Source: Ardenticatenia bacterium
Lineage (GTDB): Bacteria > Chloroflexota > Anaerolineae > 4572-78 > NAK82
DNA length: 64,000 nucleotides
NCBI GenBank assembly: GCA_003130875.1
Contig: QEXY01000123.1
Coordinates: forward strand, 18,972-82,971
Direction of reading: 5' to 3'
Of this stretch, positions 57,252 to 64,000 are shown piece after piece. Position 1 is the first letter of the stretch; every line of letters starts with the position of its first letter. The notes under the pieces were generated by a model that was not told the DNA's origin, made no database searches, and worked only from the letters and a program-made list of their open reading frames with translations. The position numbers were made by a program, and so were the translations under genes.

Positions 57252-58478
57252 TTATGCCTGCATCTTTTGCACGAAGACCCCTTCGTCTGTTTCGAACAGC
57301 GCCATCGCGAGCGCTCCAAGCACGGCGGCGTCCGTCCCCAGCTGCGAGATCACGAGTTCCGGAATATATGGCAATGCGCCGTTGAGACGTGCCGTAATGC
57401 GTTCTATGAACATATCAGCGAACTCCACCAAGTCGCCGCTGAAGATGATGCGATGGGGATCCAACACACAGCTGAGGCTCGCCACTGCCAGCGCGAGGTG
57501 GTCTGCTATCTCGTCCACAATCTGGAGGGCGCATCCGTCTCCCCTGCGCGCGGCGAGGAGCACCATCTCGGCAGTCAGCTGCACATCCTTGTCCTCCAGC
57601 CATTCCCGCAGGATGGAGCTCTGGTCTGAGGCGAGCTTCTCTTGCGCGCGTCGCACAATGCCGACGCTGCCTGCCAGGTCTTCCAGACACCCGAAACCTT
57701 CGTAAGAGCGTCCCAGGTATTGGGTGCCGGGCAGAAGATAGCCGATCTCCCCCGCAGCGCAATGGGCACCGCGATAGAGGAAGCCGGAGAGCACAATGCC
57801 TGCTCCGATGCCGGCGCCCAATGAGATACACACCAGATTGTCGACATCGCGGCCGGCTCCGCGCCAGCTTTCGCCCAACGCGATGAGGTTCACCTCGTTT
57901 TCAACGAAGACGGGCAAGCCGAGCGCCTGTTCCAACAACGCCTTGAGGGGCACATTGCGCCAGCCGAGGCTGGGTGCCCACGCCACCACGCCCTCGCGGT
58001 AGAAAACAATTGACGGCGCCCCAATACCCACCCCACGCACAGGGAGCTCATATTCACGTGCCATGTCGTAGAGAGTGCGTACCAGAGCAATGAGCTGTTG
58101 GATGCCCGCTTCGCCGGGTTCTGCCGGTTGAGCCACCCGCCTGAGGATCTCCCCGTTCAAATCAGAGATCGCGCCGGTCATACTGCGGTGGACGTACACC
58201 CCAATGATCAGACTGGCGCGTGGATTGAACTCCAGCAGGATGGGACGTCGTCCAAAAGGTGCTAGACGTGCTCCTCTTTCTTGGATTACCTGCTTTTGCA
58301 ACAATTCTGTGACGATACGGGTGACCGTGGCGGGGCTGATGTGAAGCAGCCGAGCGATCTCAGAACGGCTGATGGGGCCCTGTTCTCGGATGAGCTCAAG
58401 GATGGCGGACTGATTGACTCTGCGCAGCAAGCTGCCATCGCCGATGTGGTTCATTGGACCATCCGTCTGGGCACTCAA
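57252..58478 (-). CDS. ROK family transcriptional regulator
   Basis: N-terminal HTH ISRSEIARLLHISPATVTRIVTELL; VGIGAPSIV, ENEVNLIALGESWRGAG, ISLGAGIGAGIVLSGFLYRGAHCAAGEIGYL; TTG start at 58478 or ATG at 58454. Confidence 0.93.
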   Translation of the reverse strand: MSAQTDGPMNHIGDGSLLRRVNQSAILELIREQGPISRSEIARLLHISPATVTRIVTELLQKQVIQERGARLAPFGRRPILLEFNPRASLIIGVYVHRSMTGAISDLNGEILRRVAQPAEPGEAGIQQLIALVRTLYDMAREYELPVRGVGIGAPSIVFYREGVVAWAPSLGWRNVPLKALLEQALGLPVFVENEVNLIALGESWRGAGRDVDNLVCISLGAGIGAGIVLSGFLYRGAHCAAGEIGYLLPGTQYLGRSYEGFGCLEDLAGSVGIVRRAQEKLASDQSSILREWLEDKDVQLTAEMVLLAARRGDGCALQIVDEIADHLALAVASLSCVLDPHRIIFSGDLVEFADMFIERITARLNGALPYIPELVISQLGTDAAVLGALAMALFETDEGVFVQKMQA

Positions 58479-58528
58479 ATGAAGCTTAGGGCTACCCCAT
58501 GACGCTGCAATGTGTCGCGGTCGGTGGG

Positions 58529-58551
58529 ATTCATTTCATTACGAAATAAAT
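58529..58551. promoter_or_regulatory. Candidate ROK operator: 23-bp palindrome ATTCATTTCATTACGAAATAAAT
   Basis: 9 of 11 dyad positions complementary, centred at 58540, overlapping the -10/start region of the ROK promoter. Confidence 0.55.
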
Positions 58552-58577
58552 ATATCATGATCTCAGGAATTTGTCAA
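58549..58577 (-). promoter_or_regulatory. Sigma70-like promoter TTGACA-N17-TATATT for the ROK gene
   Basis: Minus strand -35 TTGACA 58577-58572, -10 TATATT 58554-58549, 17-bp spacer. Confidence 0.7.
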
Positions 58578-58579
58578 CG

Positions 58580-58608
58580 TTGAAACCTGAAAGGTTCAGG
58601 ATTATAAT
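58580..58608 (+). promoter_or_regulatory. Sigma70-like promoter TTGAAA-N17-TATAAT for the NarL-type sensor kinase
   Basis: -35 58580-58585, -10 58603-58608; spacer holds dyad CCTGAA-AGG-TTCAGG (58586-58600). Confidence 0.7.
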
Positions 58609-58632
58609 GAAAATAGGAGGTATGGGATCGAG

Positions 58633-59892
58633 GTGGGAGTAACGTGGCATGCGATGTGGCATTCGATGAATGCCCAACAGGTAGGGTATCGTCTGTCTTG
58701 GGTGGCGATGTTGATCCGGGTGGTGGCGCTCGCTTACGCGTTTGGGGTGCTGTCTTTCTACCCGCATCCCATCATCGCGGCGCGCAGCGACCTGCTCATC
58801 TGGCTGTGGATCGTCGCGGCGGGTTATACGACGTTGTTGATCGTGGTGTTGGTGTTACCGATCAATTATTGGCTGCGCACCACCCCCTTTATGATACTCG
58901 ACACCGCTATAGCGCTGATGCTGGTCAACCTTGCCGGTGGCGGTTACCGCAATATCTTCTCCTTGTACTCCCTCATCCCATCGGTGACTGCCGCACTTTC
59001 GCTGCCGAGCGCAGAACATCATTTTCGCCGGGCGATGCTGTTAGGGGGCGTGGTGGTGGCTTCAACATTGGGGTTTGGCCTCTCCCTCTATCTGGATGGC
59101 TATACCCCAGCGCGGATTATTGAGCTCCGCCAGGTGGACGAAGTGGTCTTGCGCAGCGCCAGCTATTGGGTGACTGGCGGGTTGCTCGCTGCTCTCGCTG
59201 CGATGATGATCGCATGGCAACACAGCCGTGATCGCGCTAACGCCTTGCGGGAGCAATCTGCCATCGAAGAGGAGCGTCGCCGCATCGCCACCGACATCCA
59301 TGACGGGGTGCTCAGCCAGCTCTCGGCACTCAGCCGCCGTGCCGAGTATGCCAGCTTGCTCCTGGCCGAAGATCCCAAGGGCGCCCAAGAGGAACTCCAT
59401 CGCGTCATCACGATGGCGGGTGAGGTGCACGAGGGCATCCGCTGGATCGTGCGCGCATTGCGCCAAGATCCCACTCAGCTGACGTTGGGAGAGGAATTGA
59501 CGCGTATTGCGGAGCGTTTTCAGCATAACACGGAACTGCCCGTTTTGTTGAAGCTGCCGCGCGGGGAGCTGCCGGTGCCTGTCGACACGGTGCGCCATGT
59601 GGGCTATATCGTGACTGAGGCACTGACCAATATATGGAAACATGCCCATGCCAATCGGGCTGTGATCACTGTGCGCCGCGCAGACGGTCGGGTGCTCGTG
59701 AAGGTGGCCGATGATGGATGCGGCTTCGAGGTCGCCCAAGCATTGCAGGCTGCCAACGGCATGGGTTTGCGTAACATGCACGAGCGTGCTCAAGAGATCG
59801 GAGCTGAACTCACATTGCGCTCCGCTCCGGGAAAGGGGTGTCAGGTGCTGATCGATCTGTCCGTGATCCAGGAGGACGACGGGGAGGAATAG
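58633..59892 (+). CDS. NarL-type (HisKA_3) sensor histidine kinase
   Basis: EEERRRIATDIHDGVLSQLSALSRRAEYA; VTEALTNIWKHAHA; VADDGCGFEV; six TM-like segments; GTG start downstream of AGGAGG. Confidence 0.9.
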   Translation: MGVTWHAMWHSMNAQQVGYRLSWVAMLIRVVALAYAFGVLSFYPHPIIAARSDLLIWLWIVAAGYTTLLIVVLVLPINYWLRTTPFMILDTAIALMLVNLAGGGYRNIFSLYSLIPSVTAALSLPSAEHHFRRAMLLGGVVVASTLGFGLSLYLDGYTPARIIELRQVDEVVLRSASYWVTGGLLAALAAMMIAWQHSRDRANALREQSAIEEERRRIATDIHDGVLSQLSALSRRAEYASLLLAEDPKGAQEELHRVITMAGEVHEGIRWIVRALRQDPTQLTLGEELTRIAERFQHNTELPVLLKLPRGELPVPVDTVRHVGYIVTEALTNIWKHAHANRAVITVRRADGRVLVKVADDGCGFEVAQALQAANGMGLRNMHERAQEIGAELTLRSAPGKGCQVLIDLSVIQEDDGEE

Positions 59893-60540
59893 ATGCCAGT
59901 GCGGGTGTTGATCGCGGATGACGTTGCCTTACATCGTGAATTGCTGGGCAAGCTTCTGGATCGGCAGGATGACATCACAGTGGTGGGTGAAGCAGCCTCG
60001 CCCGAGGAAGCCGTCGCAGCTACAGCCAGGTTGCAACCTGATGTGGTGTTGATGGATTTGCGCATGCCCCGCCACGATCCACAAGGTGGCATCCGGGCGA
60101 TTGAGCAGATCGTCGCCCGCTGTCCCAATGTGCGGGTGTTGGTGCTGACCGAGTCGGATGACGATGCCGACGTGCGCGCAGCCGCGATGGCCGGCGCGGT
60201 CGGTTACATCGTCAAAAGCGCTAAGGCAGCGGACATCGCCGAGGCCATCCGCGCGATTTATGCTGGCAAGAGCTGGCTCGATCCCGCCATCACTGGCTAT
60301 CTGCTGGACGAATACCGTCGCGTCGCACAAGATGTGCGCGCACGCCCCACGCTGACCCGTACTGAGACCAAAGTGCTCCAGCTCATCGCGGCGGGCAAGA
60401 CAACTGCTGAGATCGCCGAGCAACTCTTCATGGCGGAGAAGACGGTCAAGAATCACCTGGCAAACGTCTACCGCAAGCTGGGGGCTAAGAACCGCAGTCA
60501 CGCGGTCAGTGAGGGCTACCGTCAGGGTCTGCTGAAATGA
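59893..60540 (+). CDS. LuxR/NarL-family response regulator
   Basis: VRVLIADDVALHRELLGKLL...VVLMDLRMPRHDP...LTRTETKVLQLIAAGKTTAEIAEQLFMAEKTVKNHLANVYRKLGAKNRSHAV. Confidence 0.95.
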   Translation: MPVRVLIADDVALHRELLGKLLDRQDDITVVGEAASPEEAVAATARLQPDVVLMDLRMPRHDPQGGIRAIEQIVARCPNVRVLVLTESDDDADVRAAAMAGAVGYIVKSAKAADIAEAIRAIYAGKSWLDPAITGYLLDEYRRVAQDVRARPTLTRTETKVLQLIAAGKTTAEIAEQLFMAEKTVKNHLANVYRKLGAKNRSHAVSEGYRQGLLK

Positions 60541-60551
60541 TCCCCAGGCCC

Positions 60552-60580
60552 AAAAGGCCTATCTCCTCCCTAGGTCTTTT
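60552..60580 (+). terminator. Terminator-like hairpin after the NarL-type response regulator
   Basis: AAAAGGCCTA...TAGGTCTTTT, 10-bp stem (one G-U) ending in TTTT. Confidence 0.7.
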
Positions 60581-60626
60581 GACTGTGATTCGACCCGTCT
60601 GACCTATGGACACTCTTTAGGCAGAG

Positions 60627-61628
60627 ATGTACAATAAGGTCGTGAAATTTGTAACATGGGAGCATGGACGAAGCTTGCATTTGCGTGCTCTGAGTGGGAT
60701 GTTCGCAGCCCTGATCATGTTAACAGCGTGTTTGCCGTGGGGGGGCGGTGTCCGTGAACAGCGCTTGCGGGTGGGTTTGTTGCCCATCCTCGACACATTG
60801 CCCTTCTATGTGGCAGAGCAGAGGGGTTATTTTCAAGTGGAAGGGGTCACGGTCGAGCTCGTTCCTGTGAAGGGGGCGCAGGAGCGCGATGCCCTGATGC
60901 AGGCGGGTGAGATCGATGGCATGTTGACCGATCTGGTTGCAGTTGGCCTTTTCAACCGTGAGAAGGCGCAGCTGCACGTGATCGCCACTGCGTTACGCGC
61001 GACTCCTGATGCCGCTATGTTTCGTGTGTTGGCGGCGCCCGAGAGTACGCTGCGCACAGTGCAGGATCTGGCTGGCGTGACGATCGCCATCAGCCAGAAC
61101 ACTATCATCGAGTATGTCACCGAGCGCCTTTTGACAACGGAAGGTCTGACGCGCGGACAAATCCAGACACTGGAGGTCAGTGCCATCCCAGTGCGTTATG
61201 AACAGCTGATGGCTGGCCAGGTACAAGCCGCCACGCTGCCCGACCCGTTGGCATCGGGCGCCATAGCCGGCGGTGCCCATTTGATCGTGGATGACACCCG
61301 GCACAGTCAGTATTCCCAAACCGTGCTGGCTTTCTCGCACAGCAGTGTGGAGGGCAAGCCTGAAGCGGTGCGAGGCTTCCTACGCGCATGGAATCGGGCA
61401 GTGGACGACCTGAACAGTCGCCCAGCCGATTTCGCTGACCTGCTCATTGAAAAGGGCAGGGTGCCTGACAACGTGCGCGGCACCTTCCGCATGCCCCCCT
61501 TCCCCAAAGGTGACTTGCCCTCTTCGGCGGAGTGGGAGGATGTGATGCGCTGGATGGTGGAGAAAGGGTTGCTGGATCGCGCACTGCCGTATGCTGAGAC
61601 GGTCTTGAGCACATTTCGCGCTCGCTGA
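60627..61628 (+). CDS. ABC transporter substrate-binding lipoprotein (NMT1/SsuA-like)
   Basis: MLTAC lipobox; LRVGLLPILDTLPFYVAEQRGYFQVEGVTVELVPVKGAQERDALMQAGEIDGMLTDLVA. Confidence 0.88.
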   Translation: MYNKVVKFVTWEHGRSLHLRALSGMFAALIMLTACLPWGGGVREQRLRVGLLPILDTLPFYVAEQRGYFQVEGVTVELVPVKGAQERDALMQAGEIDGMLTDLVAVGLFNREKAQLHVIATALRATPDAAMFRVLAAPESTLRTVQDLAGVTIAISQNTIIEYVTERLLTTEGLTRGQIQTLEVSAIPVRYEQLMAGQVQAATLPDPLASGAIAGGAHLIVDDTRHSQYSQTVLAFSHSSVEGKPEAVRGFLRAWNRAVDDLNSRPADFADLLIEKGRVPDNVRGTFRMPPFPKGDLPSSAEWEDVMRWMVEKGLLDRALPYAETVLSTFRAR

Positions 61629-61646
61629 GACAGGTTTTGACACACT

Positions 61647-62690
61647 ATGTTGAGGAAAGCAGAGAGTTCGATGAGCACACCGATATGCACAATGGAGTTG
61701 GTAACCGCATATGCTGCCTTGCCTGAGATTATGGCGCGCCTGGAGTTGCAGGCGCAGCTTGCTCAGGTGGATGCCTTTATGCAGAGCCTGGTGACATCGC
61801 CGGTGCTGCTGATTTCACAGCCGGCGCGGCACGTCATCCAGGCGGGTGGGAAGCGCCTGCGTGCGGCGCTGATCCTGCTCGCCGCGCGTTTGAACCATTT
61901 TGACACGCCGCGCGTGCTGGCGGTTGCTTCGGCGGTGGAGCTGATCCATGCCGCCTCGCTGGTGCACGATGACCTGATCGATCAATCGCCGCGCCGGCGT
62001 GGGTTGGAGACAGTGCACAGCAAGTGGTTCCGCGACGCCGCGCTGGTGGGCGGTGACTATCTCTTCGCTTTGGCGGCCGAGTCCATCGCGCGCAGCGGTG
62101 ACCTGCGCGTGTTGGAATGCCTGGGACGTGCCTCGGTGCGCATCTGTGAAGGGGAGATCAGCGTGGTGGCCGATGTGTCTCCGCTGGATGAGGCGCTCCA
62201 GGCCTACTTCACCAAGATTGCCGGCAAGACCGCTGCCCTCTTCGAGGAAGGGCTGAAGGCAGCCGGGGTGGTCAGTGGAGCGGATGAGGAGCAGATCGAC
62301 GCGCTGGGGCGTTTCGGTCACCATCTGGGCATGGCCTTCCAGATTACGGACGACATCCTGGACTATGTCGGCGACCCTCAGGAGTTGGGCAAGCCGGTAG
62401 GGGGGGATCTGCGACGCCGCCAGATCACCTTGCCGTTGATCTACGCGGCGCATCAGGATATGCCGGCTGCGTTGCGCGCGACCATCGACCGCATAGACGA
62501 TGGCGCGAGCGCTGAGGAGGTGGAGAGGTTGCTACATTGGGTACAGGCTTCTCCAGCGATCGAGCGGGCGCGTTGTGATGCCTATCGCCAGTGTGAGGAG
62601 GCGTGTCGCGCGCTGGAGCGATTCCCTGCGTCGGAGGTGCGTGCCGGACTGGAAGCGCTTGCCTGGTCGGTGGTGTCACGCCGCCACTAA
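61647..62690 (+). CDS. Polyprenyl diphosphate synthase (heptaprenyl/octaprenyl type)
   Basis: GGKRLRAALILLAARL, LVHDDLIDQSPRRRG (DDxxD region), GMAFQITDDILDYVGDPQELGKPVGGDLRRRQITLPLIYA. Confidence 0.94.
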   Translation: MLRKAESSMSTPICTMELVTAYAALPEIMARLELQAQLAQVDAFMQSLVTSPVLLISQPARHVIQAGGKRLRAALILLAARLNHFDTPRVLAVASAVELIHAASLVHDDLIDQSPRRRGLETVHSKWFRDAALVGGDYLFALAAESIARSGDLRVLECLGRASVRICEGEISVVADVSPLDEALQAYFTKIAGKTAALFEEGLKAAGVVSGADEEQIDALGRFGHHLGMAFQITDDILDYVGDPQELGKPVGGDLRRRQITLPLIYAAHQDMPAALRATIDRIDDGASAEEVERLLHWVQASPAIERARCDAYRQCEEACRALERFPASEVRAGLEALAWSVVSRRH

Positions 62691-62735
62691 GGTGTTGTGA
62701 CCTAGTGCGCGTCAGAGGACTCTGTATGCGGGAAG

Positions 62736-62770
62736 ACGCGAAGGGGATATGCCCTTCGCGTTTTTCTTTG
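62736..62770 (+). terminator. Intrinsic terminator after the polyprenyl synthase gene
   Basis: ACGCGAAGGG-gatatg-CCCTTCGCGT followed by TTTTCTTT. Confidence 0.88.
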
Positions 62771-62957
62771 CTCGACAATGCGATCTCATGGCGCAAGTGC
62801 TTCCCTGCATCTGGATAGAATTTGTGGTAAAATGTCTTGGGGCATCGACGCGCTCCGATTTTCTGTGGGTTGGAACGGCGGAGGGCACACCGGTTGCGGT
62901 ACGACCGGCGGTCTTGGTCAGAGGTGAAGCGTTCCAGTTGGAAGTGGGGCTTTCCAT

Positions 62958-63824
62958 ATGGTCATCGGGTATGGAGGTGAGGATACGATGCCGGCAGCTG
63001 ATTCCCCCGAACAGAGACAATCGGCGCACGTGTTGGTGGTGGATGACGATCTATGCACCAGCTATGCACTCGCTCAGGCATTGCGTACCTCCGGTTTCGT
63101 CGCTGATATTGCAGGCGACGGTGAAGAAGCGTTGCGCCTGTTGGAAGGCGCGACTTACGATGTGATGGTGCTGGATCTCTCCATGCCAGGCATGGGTGGT
63201 GAAGAGGTTATGCGTATTGCCCACGCGCGCTGGCCGGAGTTGCTCATTATCATCCTCACCGGTCATGCCACGTTGGAGAGCGCCATCACCGCTGTCAAGT
63301 CTGAGGTGGTGGATTACCTCAGGAAACCGATCGGAGAGCGCCAGGTTATAGAGGCCGTAGAGCGTGCACTGCAAAAGCGCGCGGCGCAACGTCGCCGTGA
63401 ACAGCTAGTGCAGCTCATCTACCAAGCGCTTGAAGCGTTGCACGAAACCCCATCTGCTATGACCCCCACCTTGGTTTCATCGTCTCGGGACAGTGATGAC
63501 CACCTATACCTGCTGCCGTTGGTGTTAGACCTTCAGCGCCGCCAGCTCTTTCTCGATCCGCCTGTTGCTGATGGAAAGGTAGATTTGAGTGAGAGTGAGG
63601 CGCGCATTATGAAAGTTCTGATGAAACAACCAGGACGGGTGTTCTCGTGTCTTCAGTTGGCGCAGGAAGCGCTCGGCGAGCAGTTGGATGCCATTACAGC
63701 GGAGAACATTGTGCGTCCTCTCATCTCGCGTCTGCGTGCCAAGCTGCGCTCGTTCGCGCTGCCGGGCCTGCCTGTCATCCGCACGGTACGTGGGCGCGGC
63801 TATTTCCTGGAGGAATCCCCATAA
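62958..63824 (+). CDS. Response regulator with C-terminal OmpR-like winged helix (start may be downstream, e.g. MPAADSPE)
   Basis: HVLVVDDDLCTSYALAQAL...VMVLDLSMPGMGGEEV...VVDYLRKPIGE; C-terminal LSESEARIMKVLMKQPGRVFSCLQLAQEALGE...RPLISRLRAKLRS...IRTVRGRGYFL. Confidence 0.88.
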   Translation: MVIGYGGEDTMPAADSPEQRQSAHVLVVDDDLCTSYALAQALRTSGFVADIAGDGEEALRLLEGATYDVMVLDLSMPGMGGEEVMRIAHARWPELLIIILTGHATLESAITAVKSEVVDYLRKPIGERQVIEAVERALQKRAAQRRREQLVQLIYQALEALHETPSAMTPTLVSSSRDSDDHLYLLPLVLDLQRRQLFLDPPVADGKVDLSESEARIMKVLMKQPGRVFSCLQLAQEALGEQLDAITAENIVRPLISRLRAKLRSFALPGLPVIRTVRGRGYFLEESP

Positions 63825-63910
63825 TCTTCCTCTTCCCCTGTAACACAGTCGAATAATTTTGCAAGGCAGCTGAAAGGTATCAGTGGCACAATCTCGCATA
63901 TACTGGAAGT

Positions 63911-64000
63911 ATGCAGGAAGAGCTGCCGCCCTGCATGGAATCTTCTCATGCAACATTTCGCTTGCTGGTCGTGGATGCAGATCCGCGCACCGGTTCTGCG
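63911..64000 (+). CDS. Start of a further receiver-domain/response-regulator-like protein (3' truncated by window)
   Basis: MQEELPPCMESSHATFRLLVVDADPRTGSA...; LLVVDAD receiver-type start; alternative ATG at 63935. Confidence 0.55.
   Translation, partial: MQEELPPCMESSHATFRLLVVDADPRTGSA

Noticed and set aside
1-64000. CRISPR arrays, tRNA/rRNA genes, prophage, toxin-antitoxin or named defence systems
   Set aside because: No regularly spaced repeats, no tRNA cloverleaf or rRNA signature noticed, and no integrase, phage structural or defence-family motifs in the translations

Overview
This looks like an ordinary chromosomal segment of a GC-rich bacterium, with about 54 protein-coding genes. The lineage is probably Chloroflexota-like, inferred from gene style only. 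I found no rRNA, tRNA, CRISPR array or prophage. Main blocks: the end of a Tad/Flp pilus locus; comF and hpf; an ABC-exporter block (FtsX-like permease, LolD-like ATPase, two fused exporters); a DinG-type exonuclease/helicase; dnaA with an unknown 429-aa neighbour and a decayed ISAs1-like transposase; an OmpR-type two-component system; a large SpoIID-domain fusion; xseA/xseB; tatA; two secreted cohesin/dockerin-type proteins; a ParB-like/USP fusion; malQ with a membrane-protein cluster; fur and a hydrolase operon (M24, M20, cyclase); and a ROK-regulated amino-sugar-like operon with twin divergent NagB-like genes. A NarL-type two-component system, a polyprenyl synthase and further response regulators close the window. 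The most interesting unexplained signals are: (i) a switch-like nested inverted-repeat leader at 57121-57211, between the ROK gene and its sugar operon; (ii) a compact divergent promoter at 58529-58608 with two separate dyads; (iii) unusual domain fusions (SpoIID plus a GH-A-like barrel without a signal peptide; ParB-like plus tandem USP); (iv) a perfect 27-bp in-frame duplication in a signal peptide. No database search was possible. Family names come from recognising motifs in the supplied translations.
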